The notes under the pieces: generated by a model
The model's database searches: none
What the model saw: only the letters and a program-made list of their open reading frames with translations
What the model was told of the DNA's origin: nothing
Assembly (NCBI RefSeq): GCF_003248455.1
Contig: NZ_QFNM01000017.1
Coordinates: 1 to 58,165, forward strand
Direction of reading: 5' to 3'
Length of the DNA stretch: 58,165 nucleotides
Origin: Brevundimonas sp.
GTDB lineage: Bacteria; Pseudomonadota; Alphaproteobacteria; Caulobacterales; Caulobacteraceae
Program-made: the position numbers and the translations under genes
Shown: piece by piece, positions 42,788-51,031 of the stretch
Position numbering within the stretch: position 1 is the first letter of the stretch
Layout of the letters: each line of letters starts with the position of its first letter

Positions 42788-43030
42788 CTGGTTCAGATTT
42801 TCGTCCGCGACAACAACGTCGATCAGGCGCTGAAGGCCCTGAAGAAGAAGATGCAGCGCGAAGGCAGCTTCCGTGAAATGAAGCGCCACGTGCACTACGA
42901 AAAGCCGTCGGAAAAGCGCGCCCGTCAAAAGGCCGAAGCCGTCCGTCGCGCCCGCAAGCTGGCCCGCAAGCGCGCTCAACGCGAGGGCCTGCTGCCCGCG
43001 CCGAAGCCGCGCGTTCCCGGCGGTCGTTAA
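42788..43030 (+). CDS. rpsU: 30S ribosomal protein S21
   Basis: An 80-residue basic ribosomal protein (VQIFVRDNNVDQALKALKKK then MQREGSFREM) required for mRNA recruitment to the 30S subunit. The family normally begins MVQIFVRDNNVDQ. Here the codon at the Met position is CTG, behind a strong AAAGGAG seven bases upstream. There is no ATG, GTG or TTG near it in frame, so CTG seems to be the start. The tail is longer (APKPRVPGGR) than in E. coli S21, as is common in alphaproteobacteria. Confidence 0.92.
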   Translation: MVQIFVRDNNVDQALKALKKKMQREGSFREMKRHVHYEKPSEKRARQKAEAVRRARKLARKRAQREGLLPAPKPRVPGGR

Positions 43031-43054
43031 GACCCGGGCGAAAGCCGCAAGATC

Positions 43055-43088
43055 AAAGGCCGCTTCCTCCGGGAAGCGGCCTTTTTCT
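43055..43088 (+). terminator. Rho-independent terminator of rpsU
   Basis: A perfect 13-bp stem (AAAGGCCGCTTCC / GGAAGCGGCCTTT) with TCCG loop ends in a T-rich tract (TTTTTCTT). It lies 25 bp after the stop. Confidence 0.9.
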
Positions 43089-43256
43089 TGTCTCCACCCT
43101 GCGGAGCGGGGAGGGGACCGCGCGTAGCGTGGTGGAGGGGGCTTTTGAAGTCCCACAGGCGCTGGTGAGGCGGGACAGAACCCCTCCGTCACGGCGCTGA
43201 AGAAGCGCCGCGCCACCTCCCCATCGCTACGCGACAGGGAGGAGACGCCGCGCTGG
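43088..43256. repeat. Dispersed intergenic palindromic repeat, copy B
   Basis: It shares CCCCTCCGTCACGGCGC, GCGCCGCGCCACCTCCCC and the GGGGAGGGGACCGCG arm with the copy at 2.83-2.99 kb, in the same order and orientation. It separates rpsU from the ABC-2 permease gene. Confidence 0.78.
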
Positions 43257-44615
43257 TTACGCCCGCCCGGTGATCGCCCGACCGAAGGTCTTCCAGCTCA
43301 GCTTCACGTCCGACAATGCCCCTGCGCGGAAGGCCCGGCCGGCGATCCAGACCATGAAGGCGGCGGTCGCGAACATGCCGATCAGGGTCAGCACCACCTC
43401 GATCAACGGGGGGTCGCTGGGCACCCGCGCGCTCATCAGGAAGGGGGTGAAGAAGGGAATCCACGACAGCGCCTTCACCACCGGCGCATCGGGGCTGGTC
43501 AGGGCCATCTGCATGACCAGGATCGGCACGACCAGGATCATCATGATCGGTCCCATCAGGGTCTGGGCGTCGCGCGGCGTCTCGCAGAAGGCCCCGATGG
43601 CCGCGAACAGCACCGCATACATCAGATAGCCGCCGACCATATAGGCGACGAAATAGAAGATCAGGCCGTCGTGCATCAGCGCCTGGCCGATGCTGGCCGC
43701 CGCCTGGGGCGATGCGGATAGAAGCGTCGACGCCCCGATCCCGCCCCACACCGCCATGACGGTCAGGGTCAACAGGGCCACCCCCAGCACCTTGCCGGTC
43801 AGGATTTCGGTCGCCGAGGCCGACGAGAGCAGCACCTCCAGGATCTTGTTCGACTTCTCCTCCATCACGCTGTTCAACAGGATGGAGGCGCCGGTGATGA
43901 CCAGCGACCACAGCAGGAAGCCGGCGCCCAGGCCCACGAAGGACGGGATGCGGTCGCGCATCGACACCTCGCCCCCGCTGGCGGCGTTCGGCGAGAAGGC
44001 CTTGACCTCGGGCCGGAAGGTCTGGACCTCGTCCGCCACCGCGGGCGGCACGCCGGCGGCGGCCAGCAGCTCGGTCCGTCGCGCATCGCGCAGGGCGTTC
44101 CGCACGAAGCCTGAGACCTCGTTGTCGTTCGCCCGGCCGGTCCAGACCTGGGCGGCGGGCTTGCCGTCTATCCGGTCCAGGAACACCACGGCGTCCAGGC
44201 GACGATCCTTGGGCGTCTGCTTGTCCAGCGCGGTCTTGATCGCGGCGTCGCGCGCCGCGCCGGCGGCGTTCGCGATGGCCGGCGGCGCGGCGACGAGCTC
44301 GATCTTGGGGCCGCTTATCGAGGCGACCGCGCGTCCGGCGCCGGACTGGCCCTTTTCGGCGGCCTGGCGAATCCGGTCGTTCTGGCGATCCCGGTCGGCC
44401 TGCAGCGAGGCGCGGACGGCGGCGGCCAGGCCCGTCGCCTGCGGCCCCTGTTCGATCAGCGCCACCTGTTTGATCGGCTCGGCCGAGCGGATCAGCAGCG
44501 GAATGCCGCCGCCCAGCACCGCGAACAGCGGAAAGGCCAGCAACGACAGCCAAAAGCCCACGGTCTTGGCGTAGGCGACATATTCGCGGCGCGCGATCAG
44601 CAGGGTGCGCTTCAT
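43257..44615 (-). CDS. ABC-2 type transporter permease (NatB-like)
   Basis: A 452-residue inner-membrane exporter subunit. An N-terminal helix (LIARREYVAYAKTVGFWLSL then AFPLFAVLGG) precedes a long extracytoplasmic region (~60-215). Five or so helices follow, including FLLWSLVITGASILLNSVME and the motif EEKSNKILEVLLSSASATEI. It resembles NatB/YhaP sodium- or drug-export permeases. The ATG overlaps the stop of the ATPase gene (ATGA), so both are one transport unit. The substrate is not known. Confidence 0.9.
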   Translation of the reverse strand: MKRTLLIARREYVAYAKTVGFWLSLLAFPLFAVLGGGIPLLIRSAEPIKQVALIEQGPQATGLAAAVRASLQADRDRQNDRIRQAAEKGQSGAGRAVASISGPKIELVAAPPAIANAAGAARDAAIKTALDKQTPKDRRLDAVVFLDRIDGKPAAQVWTGRANDNEVSGFVRNALRDARRTELLAAAGVPPAVADEVQTFRPEVKAFSPNAASGGEVSMRDRIPSFVGLGAGFLLWSLVITGASILLNSVMEEKSNKILEVLLSSASATEILTGKVLGVALLTLTVMAVWGGIGASTLLSASPQAAASIGQALMHDGLIFYFVAYMVGGYLMYAVLFAAIGAFCETPRDAQTLMGPIMMILVVPILVMQMALTSPDAPVVKALSWIPFFTPFLMSARVPSDPPLIEVVLTLIGMFATAAFMVWIAGRAFRAGALSDVKLSWKTFGRAITGRA

Positions 44616-45559
44616 TGGACCGCCTCCGCACGGGCCAGGGGTTGATCGGGGTGGTCGCCGGTCAGGCCGATGAAGGCGTCGTGCAGCGTCGGTTCCTTCA
44701 GGGCGAAACCGCGCACGTCCAGACCGTTCAGGAAGGCCGCCTTCAGCGTCTCCTGGCCCGCCGCGCCGGGCGACAGGGCGATCTTCAGGCGGCGCAGGCC
44801 GTCCTGGTCCGACAGGGTCTCCACATCCGCGACGCCGGGCAGGGCGGCGGCGTCGGCGGCGCCGATCGCGCCGTCCAGCTCCAGGAAGCGCGGCGACGTG
44901 GCCTTGGCCTGATCGACCGTGCCCTCGAACGCCTTTCGCCCGCGCGCCAGCAGCACGACCTTGTCGCACAGCCGCTCGGCGTGCTGCATCACATGGGTCG
45001 AGAACAGCACGGTCGCCCCGCCGGCCGCCAGATCGCGGATCATCGCCTCCAGCCCCTGCTGGTTCACCGGGTCCAGGCCGGAGAAGGGCTCGTCCAGGAT
45101 CACGAACTCGGGCTGATGCACGATCGAGGCGATCAGCTGCACCTTCTGCGCCATGCCCTTGGACAGCTCCTTCATCTTCTTCTTTTGCGCCGCGCCCAGG
45201 CCCTGCTGCTCCAGCATGATCCTGGCCCGCCTGCGGCCCTCGGCGGCGGGCAGGCCCTTCAGCGCGCCGAAGAAGGCGATGGCCTCGACCGGCGTCATCT
45301 TCTTGTAGAGGCCCCGCTCTTCGGGCAGGAAGCCGATCCGGTCGCGCACCAGCCGTCCGTCCGGCGCGCCCAGGATGTCGATTCGCCCCGCCGTCGCCGG
45401 CTGCAGCCCCAGGATCATTCGCAGGGTCGAGGTCTTGCCCGCCCCGTTCGGCCCGAGGAAGCCGCAGATCGACCCCTTTCGAACCTCAAAGCTCAGATCG
45501 CGCACGGCCTCGAAGTCGCCGTATCGCTTACCCACACCGTCCAGCGTCAACGCCGCCAT
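44612..45559 (-). CDS. ABC transporter ATP-binding protein (NatA-like)
   Basis: A 315-residue ATPase. Walker A is GPNGAGKTST and Walker B FVILDEPFSGLDP; the signature is the degenerate LSKGMAQKV, frequent in NatA-type exporters. The switch His is STHVMQHAE. The C-terminal ~100 residues are a DUF4162-like extension (LDGAIGAADAAALPGVADVE and on) found in this subgroup. It is the first gene of the pair. Confidence 0.93.
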   Translation of the reverse strand: MAALTLDGVGKRYGDFEAVRDLSFEVRKGSICGFLGPNGAGKTSTLRMILGLQPATAGRIDILGAPDGRLVRDRIGFLPEERGLYKKMTPVEAIAFFGALKGLPAAEGRRRARIMLEQQGLGAAQKKKMKELSKGMAQKVQLIASIVHQPEFVILDEPFSGLDPVNQQGLEAMIRDLAAGGATVLFSTHVMQHAERLCDKVVLLARGRKAFEGTVDQAKATSPRFLELDGAIGAADAAALPGVADVETLSDQDGLRRLKIALSPGAAGQETLKAAFLNGLDVRGFALKEPTLHDAFIGLTGDHPDQPLARAEAVQ

Positions 45560-45643
45560 GTCGCCCCCTTGTTCCCAGCCGTCAGCCTATGGCCGTCGCC
45601 GCCCCGACGCCAGTCGTCAATGCGATTCCACCGCAGGCGACGA

Positions 45644-46282
45644 TCAGGTCTTCGGCTTGATCGCGATCTCGAAATGGCGGTCCACCACCTTGGTCGGATT
45701 GAGCTGGGCGCCGTTTCGGCGAACCTCGAAATGCAGGTGCGGGCCGGTGGAATAGCCGGTGGAGCCGACCAGGCCGATGCGCTGGCCCGGCGTCAGGCTG
45801 TCGCCGCTGGCCACGTCGATGCGGCTGAGATGGCCATAGAGGGTGGTCATCCCATTCGGATGGCGCACCTCGATGAAGTTTCCATAGCCGCCGGCGTCAT
45901 GGCCGGTTCGCGCCACCTGGCCCTCGGCGGCGGTGAAGACGCTGGTTCCTTTCGGCGCGGCGATGTCCACGCCCTTGTGCGCGCGGGCCTTGGCCTCGAT
46001 GGCCAGTTTGCGCAGGCCGAAGGCCGAGTTGATCGCATAGCCGCGCACCGGGGCGGAAAAGACGATCTGGCGCGTCACCGGCCCGGCCTTTTCCACCTGG
46101 GCCTTGATCGGCGGGGCCACGGGCGCGGCGACCGGCGTCGGCGCGGGGTCGGGCGCAGGCGCGACATTGGGCGCGGCGGCGGCCGCGAAGACGGCCACGG
46201 CGGCGAAGGCGGCCGTCTGGCTGGAATGGATCAAAAGGGTCTTGCAGCGCGCCATCGGCGCGTGGGTCGGCAGGCGTCGCAT
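45644..46282 (-). CDS. M23 family metallopeptidase (murein endopeptidase)
   Basis: A 212-residue exported protein that probably cuts peptidoglycan cross-links. An N-terminal hydrophobic segment (FAAVAVFAAAAAPNVAP) is followed by a Pro/Ala linker. The LytM domain has the zinc ligands in AHKGVDIAAPKG and the catalytic HLHFEVRRNG, with YGNFIEVRHPNGMTTLYGHL between. Both HxxxD and HxH sites are complete, so it should be active. It is downstream of the DUF465 gene. Confidence 0.92.
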   Translation of the reverse strand: MRRLPTHAPMARCKTLLIHSSQTAAFAAVAVFAAAAAPNVAPAPDPAPTPVAAPVAPPIKAQVEKAGPVTRQIVFSAPVRGYAINSAFGLRKLAIEAKARAHKGVDIAAPKGTSVFTAAEGQVARTGHDAGGYGNFIEVRHPNGMTTLYGHLSRIDVASGDSLTPGQRIGLVGSTGYSTGPHLHFEVRRNGAQLNPTKVVDRHFEIAIKPKT

Positions 46283-46445
46283 TCGGCGGCGGCTCCAGCG
46301 TTCTACGCTCTGGAATGAGGGAACGCGGCGGCGTCCTACGCCGCACGTCGCTCCGTGGAGGCGGGCTTATGGCCGGACGCTTGGGCGACTTTGCGGCCTG
46401 GTTCGGGCGGCGGATGGTCGCAGGGCGGAACTCGCCGGCCTCCGC

Positions 46446-46670
46446 TCAGGCGATGATGTCGGGCAGGATGACGTCCTCGATCTTCACGATCTCGTCCTTG
46501 ATGGCCAGCTTCTTGCGCTTCAGCCGGGCGATCATCAACTGGTCCGGCACGGCGGCCTGGCTCAGGGCCTCGATGGAGGCGTCCAGGTCGGCGTGCTCCT
46601 GGCGCAGCATTCTGACGCGGGCGTGCAGCGCCGCTTCCTCTTCGCTGATGTCGGGCAGGTCGTCGTTCAT
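46446..46670 (-). CDS. YdcH family (DUF465) protein
   Basis: A 74-residue acidic helical protein (EEEAALHARVRMLRQEHADL, IARLKRKKLAIKDEIVKIED) typical of the DUF465/YdcH family: a small helical hairpin of unknown role. It follows the TIGR02444 gene by 36 bp on the same strand. Confidence 0.87.
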   Translation of the reverse strand: MNDDLPDISEEEAALHARVRMLRQEHADLDASIEALSQAAVPDQLMIARLKRKKLAIKDEIVKIEDVILPDIIA

Positions 46671-46706
46671 CGTCTGGTCCCCAGGGCGCTTATAGCCACG
46701 CCGGTC

Positions 46707-47171
46707 TCAGGCCGGAAGGGCGTCGGCCAGGCGGATCAGCGCCGGGCGCGGCGTGACCGGGGCCCAGACCCTTGCGGTGGCGGCCAGGGCGTCGATGGCG
46801 GGACGTGGCGCGCCCGTCGGCTCCGGCGCCAGCGCCTCCAGCGCCTCCAGCAGATGGCGTTCGGCCTCCAGCTCCAGCGCCTTGACGCGGTTTCGGATGG
46901 TCTCGCGCGGGCCGTCGTCGATGTCGGGCACGGGCGCCTTCAACGTGCGGCGCATGGCGCGCAGCGGCGCCACGACCACCCCGTCCCAGGCGCGCGCGGT
47001 GTCGCAGACCGCCTCCAGCGTCTCCGCATCGGGCCGCCGTCCCGTCGCGGCGACCCAGGCCGACCAAAGCAGCAGCGGCGCATTCTGGTCGTGATCGTCC
47101 TGCAGCGCCAGACACGCCTGCGAAACGCCGGGCGCCCAATAGGCGGCGACCGCCCAGTCCCACAACCCCAT
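46707..47171 (-). CDS. TIGR02444 family protein
   Basis: A 154-residue helical protein that matches the TIGR02444 family in its opening: MGLWDWAVAAYWAPGVSQAC then LALQDDHDQNAPLLLWSAWV. The rest is Ala-rich and helical. Function unknown. Its ATG overlaps the ubiX stop (TGATG), hence the chosen start; six extra in-frame codons upstream lie inside ubiX. Confidence 0.82.
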   Translation of the reverse strand: MGLWDWAVAAYWAPGVSQACLALQDDHDQNAPLLLWSAWVAATGRRPDAETLEAVCDTARAWDGVVVAPLRAMRRTLKAPVPDIDDGPRETIRNRVKALELEAERHLLEALEALAPEPTGAPRPAIDALAATARVWAPVTPRPALIRLADALPA

Positions 47172-47770
47172 CAGCTCAGGCCTTCCCAACGCCGCACCGC
47201 GCCCCAGTCCAGGCCGAACAGGTCCAGCGCGCGGCCCACCGACTGGTCGACCATGTCCAGGATCGACGCGGGGCGGGCGTACAGGGCGGGCAGGGGCGGG
47301 GCGATGACCGCCCCCATCTCGGCCAGGGCCGTCATGGTGCGCAGGTGGCCCAGATGGAAGGGCGTTTCGCGCACCATCAGCACCAGCGGCCGCCGTTCCT
47401 TCAGCGTTACGTCGGCGGCGCGCGTCAGCAGGGTGGAGGTCGCGCCCGTCGCGATCTCGCTCATCGTCCTGATCGAACAGGGCGCGACGATCATGCCCAG
47501 GGTGCGAAACGAGCCTGAGGCGATGGTCGCGCCGACATCGCTCAGCTTGTGGACCGCCGAGGCCTTGGCCGTCAGGTCGTCGGGCGACAGGTCGGTCTCC
47601 TGCGACAATGTGAGCAGGGCCGCCTTGGTCACGACCAGGTGGCTCTCGACGCCCAGGTCGTTCAGGGCGTCCAGCACCCGTGCGCCATAGAGCGCGCCGG
47701 AAGCCCCCGAGATTCCGACCACCATCCGCGCGGGCGGGTTCCGTATGGCTCCGTTCACATCATCGACCAT
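47171..47770 (-). CDS. ubiX: Flavin prenyltransferase UbiX
   Basis: A 199-residue enzyme that joins dimethylallyl phosphate to FMN, giving the prenylated flavin needed by UbiD in ubiquinone synthesis. Motifs are RMVVGISGASGALYGARVLD, SFRTLGMIVAPCSIRTMSEI and LVLMVRETPFHLGHLRTM. ubiD is not in this window. It is first in a minus-strand run with the TIGR02444 and DUF465 genes. Confidence 0.95.
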   Translation of the reverse strand: MVDDVNGAIRNPPARMVVGISGASGALYGARVLDALNDLGVESHLVVTKAALLTLSQETDLSPDDLTAKASAVHKLSDVGATIASGSFRTLGMIVAPCSIRTMSEIATGATSTLLTRAADVTLKERRPLVLMVRETPFHLGHLRTMTALAEMGAVIAPPLPALYARPASILDMVDQSVGRALDLFGLDWGAVRRWEGLS

Positions 47771-47886
47771 ATTTGCGGTCAGCCTCCATCGGGTCCGGCC
47801 AGGCGGGCTGTCACCGGAATGTGATTCTACAGCCTGTCAAACCGGGCGCTCACTCTACTGGTCCCTAACCTGAGGAGGCGCAAGCC

Positions 47887-48060
47887 ATGACCATCGAGGC
47901 TCGTATTCGCGAACTGGGTAATCGTCATCGCACCCTGGATGAGACCATCCAGAAGGAGCTGACCCGTCCGTCCGTGGACACGCTGCAGGTCAGGGAGCTG
48001 AAGCAGAAGAAGCTTCGGCTCAAGGAAGAGATCATCAGTCTGGAGGCCCGCGTCCACTAG
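47887..48060 (+). CDS. Small YdcH/DUF465-like protein (57 residues)
   Basis: A short helical-hairpin protein (MTIEARIRELGNRHRTLDET, ELKQKKLRLKEEIISLEARV) of the DUF465 type, the second such gene here. A GAGGAGG-type ribosome-binding site precedes the ATG, and a perfect terminator follows the stop, so it is a separate, probably well expressed unit divergent from ubiX. Function unknown. Confidence 0.87.
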   Translation: MTIEARIRELGNRHRTLDETIQKELTRPSVDTLQVRELKQKKLRLKEEIISLEARVH

Positions 48061-48087
48061 GGACGCATCATTCCTCCGAAACGACGA

Positions 48088-48121
48088 CGGCCCCGGAGAG
48101 CGCTCTCCGGGGCCGTTTTTG
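48088..48121 (+). terminator. Strong Rho-independent terminator
   Basis: A perfect 13-bp stem (CGGCCCCGGAGAG / CTCTCCGGGGCCG), 2-nt loop, then TTTTTG. It ends the small DUF465 gene. Confidence 0.9.
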
Positions 48122-48190
48122 TTCCGTCCGCCTCCCCATTCCCGGGGAGGCGCGCGGCGCGTTTTCGCGCCGTGACGGAAGGGGTTTCGG
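48122..48190. repeat. Dispersed intergenic palindromic repeat, partial copy C (inverted)
   Basis: CCTCCCCATTCCCGGGGAGG is followed by GCGCGTTTTCGCGCCGTGAC and GGAAGGGG. On the other strand this is the CCCC(T/C)TCCGTCACGGCGC core plus CGCGCCGCG seen in copies A and B, in reverse orientation and without the second half. Confidence 0.65.
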
Positions 48191-48191
48191 A

Positions 48192-48857
48192 TCAGCCTTT
48201 CGAACCGAACACCGATTCCGCCGTCGGTTCGGCGCTGGGGCGTTGCCGGGCTTCCGGGACGAACTCCGGCTCGGCCTCGACCTCCTCGACGGGCTGGAGG
48301 GTGCCGCCGCCCTTCTTCAGATCGTCCTTGGCCTTCTTCTCGGCGGCCTTCTTGACCACTTCGTCCAGGGCCAGCTGCCCGACCAGCCCCAGGGTCACGG
48401 GATCGACCGGCTTGATGTTGGCGCTGTTCCAGTGCGTGCGGTTGCGCACGCTCTCGATGGTGGATTTGGTCGTGCCCAGCATCTTGGCGATCTGGGCGTC
48501 CGTCACCTCGGGGTGATTGCGCACGAACCAGGCGATCGCGTCCGGGCGGTCCTGGCGACGCGACACCGGGGTGTATTTCGGCGCGGGCTTGGCCGATTTC
48601 AGCAGTTCGGCGTGGCGGCTGACGATCGCCTTCATGCGATAGTTTTCATCGGCTTGCGCCTTGTCCAGTTCTTCGCGCGTCAACTGGCCGCCCGTGACGG
48701 GATCGACGCCGCGGATGTCGCGCGCCACGTCGCCGTCGGCGATGCCGCGGACTTCCAGCGGGTGCAGGCCGCAGAAGTCCGCGATCTGCTCGAAGCTGAG
48801 GGAGGTGTTGTCGACCAGCCAGACCGCAGTGGCCTTGGGCATCAGAATGTCGCTCAT
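48192..48857 (-). CDS. trcR: Cell-cycle regulator TrcR (DUF1013)
   Basis: A 221-residue protein of the alphaproteobacterial DUF1013 family. It starts MSDILMPKATAVWLVDNTSL, has SFEQIADFCGLHPLEVRGIA, and a helix-turn-helix region (VTDAQIAKMLGTTKSTIESV, then RNRTHWNSANIKPVDPVTLG). In Caulobacter TrcR has been linked to RNA polymerase and cell-cycle gene expression. The C-terminal tail is Lys/Glu/Pro-rich. The ATG at the conserved MSDILMPKA start is chosen over the longer open frame. Confidence 0.9.
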   Translation of the reverse strand: MSDILMPKATAVWLVDNTSLSFEQIADFCGLHPLEVRGIADGDVARDIRGVDPVTGGQLTREELDKAQADENYRMKAIVSRHAELLKSAKPAPKYTPVSRRQDRPDAIAWFVRNHPEVTDAQIAKMLGTTKSTIESVRNRTHWNSANIKPVDPVTLGLVGQLALDEVVKKAAEKKAKDDLKKGGGTLQPVEEVEAEPEFVPEARQRPSAEPTAESVFGSKG

Positions 48858-48921
48858 GGGGCGTTCGTCCCGGTGTTGTAGGAGCCGCCGAATGAGGCTT
48901 CGGCTGGCGTTGGATACGACG

Positions 48922-48945
48922 GCGCCCGGCCTTTCGACCGGGCGC
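48922..48945. other. Hairpin in the trcR upstream region
   Basis: GCGCCCGG and CCGGGCGC flank an 8-nt loop, 65 bp upstream of the trcR start. With no T run it is not a clear terminator; it may be a leader hairpin or regulator site. Confidence 0.4.
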
Positions 48946-49077
48946 TTATGACGTCGATATAGGCCTATTCGCGCGAAAAGAAAACGCCGCCCGACAATCG
49001 AATACAGCAACGGTTCATCCGCCGGGTGCAACCTTCGCGGTAGTGAAGGCTTTGAGCTTTCGGAGAGGAGAACCATA

Positions 49078-49677
49078 ATGTCCCTATTGTTCGCGGCCGC
49101 CTTGGCCGCCGCCATGTCGCCCCCTGTGGAGCCGCAACAGTTGCGCGTCGCCCCGCGCGGCAGCTACGCCCAGACCTGCACCGAGGCCTACGTCAACCAG
49201 GGCCGGCTGTATGCCGACTGTCGCGACGAGCGCGGCCAGATGCGCGGCACCTCGATCGAACTGGTCCGCTGCGGCAACGAAGAGATCGTCAACAACAACG
49301 GACTTCTGGTCTGCGGGCGCTTCAGAGGCGATTACGAGGGCGGTCGGCCGGGACGGCCGGGCGGCGGCGACGGCGGCTGGGGACCGGGTAACGGTGGCGG
49401 CGGCTGGGGCCGCTCCTCCATCACCGTCTATGAAAACGCCAACTTCCGGGGCGCCTCGCGCGAGTTCACCAGCGAGGATCGCAACCTGGGACGCACGCCG
49501 TTCAACGACCGCATCAGCTCCATGCGCGTGCAGGGGCGCTGGGAGGTCTGCACCGACGCCGAGTTCCGCGGCCGCTGCCGCGTGGTCGAGGGGAATGTCC
49601 GCAATCTCAGCGGCGGCTTCAACGATAGCATTTCCTCCGTGCGTCCGGTGTCCGGCGGCCGACGGCCGAACCGTTAG
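49078..49677 (+). CDS. Secreted CVNH plus beta/gamma-crystallin domain protein
   Basis: A 199-residue exported protein. After a short signal (LLFAAALAAAMSPP) comes a cyanovirin-N-like unit with paired Cys (YAQTCTEAYVNQGRLYADCR, ELVRCGNEEIVNNNGLLVCG). A Gly/Arg/Pro linker (about 84-110) leads to a beta/gamma-crystallin domain of two Greek-key motifs (SITVYENANFRGASREFTS, VCTDAEFRGRCRVVEGNVRN). CVNH units often bind glycans, while crystallin motifs may bind calcium. The combination suggests a periplasmic or surface carbohydrate-related protein. The role is unknown. Confidence 0.85.
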   Translation: MSLLFAAALAAAMSPPVEPQQLRVAPRGSYAQTCTEAYVNQGRLYADCRDERGQMRGTSIELVRCGNEEIVNNNGLLVCGRFRGDYEGGRPGRPGGGDGGWGPGNGGGGWGRSSITVYENANFRGASREFTSEDRNLGRTPFNDRISSMRVQGRWEVCTDAEFRGRCRVVEGNVRNLSGGFNDSISSVRPVSGGRRPNR

Positions 49678-50645
49678 ACCTCGAGCATGATCTTGCCGAC
49701 GTGCGCGCCGGCCTCCAGCGCGGCGTGCGCGTCGGCGGCTTGCGCCAGCGGATAGACGGCGTGGATCGGCGGCCTGACCGCGCCCGACACGATCCAGGGC
49801 CAGGCCGTCGCCTCCACAGCCGCGGTCAGCCGCGCCTTCTCGTCGGCGGACCGGCTTCGCAGCGTCGATCCGGTCAGCGTCAGCCGCTTCAGCATGATCC
49901 GCTGCAGGTTCATCTCGACCTTGGCGCCGGTCAGGGAGGCGATCACCACCCAGCGCCCGCCGGCCTTCAGGCTGTGCAGATTCAGGGCGGCGTAGTCCTT
50001 TCCGACCATGTCCAGAACCACGTCGGCGCCGCCCGCCGCCTTGATCCGCGCCTCCAGGTCGTCCGCCTTGGCGTCCAGGCTGACGTCCGCGCCCAGCCCG
50101 GCGGCCGCCCTGGCCTTGTCCGCGCCGCGCGATGTGGCGATCACGGTCGCGCCGGCCGCCTTGGCCATCTGGATGGCCATGACGCCGATGCCGCTGGTCG
50201 CGCCGTGGATCAGAAGGGTCTCGCCCGCCTTCAGCGCCCCGCCTTCGAACACATTGGCGAAGACGGTGAAGACGGTCTCCGGCAGGGCCGCCGCCTGGAC
50301 GAAATCCAGCCCCTCCGGGATCGGCACGACATGGCGGGCGTCCACCAACGCCTGTTCGGCGTAGCCGCCCCCGCCCAGAAGAGCGCAGACCCGGTCGCCG
50401 ACCCGCCAGCGCGTCACGCCCGCGCCGACCTGGGCGATCTCTCCGGCGACCTCCAGGCCCAGGATGTCCGAGGCGCCGGGCGGGGGCGGATAGGCGCCCA
50501 GGCGTTGCAGCAGGTCCGGCCGGTTCACCCCCGCCGCGCGCACCCGGATGACCACCTGGCCCGCTCCCGCGACGGGATCGGGGCGTTCGGCGCCCCTCAG
50601 CGCTTCGGCCGGCCCGGAACCGCCTTCGATCTCAATGACCCGCAT
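49674..50645 (-). CDS. NAD(P)H quinone oxidoreductase (zeta-crystallin type)
   Basis: A 323-residue zinc-free member of the medium-chain reductase family. It contains VIRVRAAGVNRPDLLQRLG, LGLEVAGEIAQVGAGVTRW, the NADPH-binding LLIHGATSGIGVMAIQMAKA and a YPLAQAADAHAALEAGAHVG ending, typical of the PIG3/zeta-crystallin quinone reductases. It probably reduces quinones using NADPH. It converges on the crystallin gene by four overlapping bases. Confidence 0.93.
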   Translation of the reverse strand: MRVIEIEGGSGPAEALRGAERPDPVAGAGQVVIRVRAAGVNRPDLLQRLGAYPPPPGASDILGLEVAGEIAQVGAGVTRWRVGDRVCALLGGGGYAEQALVDARHVVPIPEGLDFVQAAALPETVFTVFANVFEGGALKAGETLLIHGATSGIGVMAIQMAKAAGATVIATSRGADKARAAAGLGADVSLDAKADDLEARIKAAGGADVVLDMVGKDYAALNLHSLKAGGRWVVIASLTGAKVEMNLQRIMLKRLTLTGSTLRSRSADEKARLTAAVEATAWPWIVSGAVRPPIHAVYPLAQAADAHAALEAGAHVGKIMLEV

Positions 50646-50736
50646 CGTATCCGCCGCCTTGCTTTCGTCCGTGTCAGGGCGTTCAGATAGGCGCCCCGGC
50701 CCGCCTTGGCCAACACCGGAACGAAGGGCGCAGACG

Positions 50737-50940
50737 ATGTTCGACGATCCCGAACCCCGACCCCAGCGCGGCGAACCCCTGCGCGCGCTGTCGCGCGAAG
50801 ACCTGGACGTCTATTCCGTGGAGGACCTGCAGGAGCGCATCCAGGCGCTGGAGGACGAGATCGCCCGCGCCCGCGCGGCCATCGACACGAAACGCTCCAA
50901 GAAAAACGCCGCCGACGCCCTGTTCAACTTCGGATCGTGA
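50737..50940 (+). CDS. DUF1192 family protein
   Basis: A 67-residue helical protein with the family core LSREDLDVYSVEDLQERIQA followed by LEDEIARARAAIDTKRSKK. It ends ADALFNFGS, the conserved DUF1192 terminus. It commonly sits upstream of rcdA in alphaproteobacteria, as here. Function unknown; the coiled-coil helix suggests a small partner protein. Confidence 0.9.
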   Translation: MFDDPEPRPQRGEPLRALSREDLDVYSVEDLQERIQALEDEIARARAAIDTKRSKKNAADALFNFGS

Positions 50941-51031
50941 TCGCCCAAGCGGTCCCGCCATGGCATGAGCGTTGCATCGTCGTGGCGAACGGCTCCGTCG
51001 GGGCCGATTGCAGGACGGCGCCGCAGACCCG

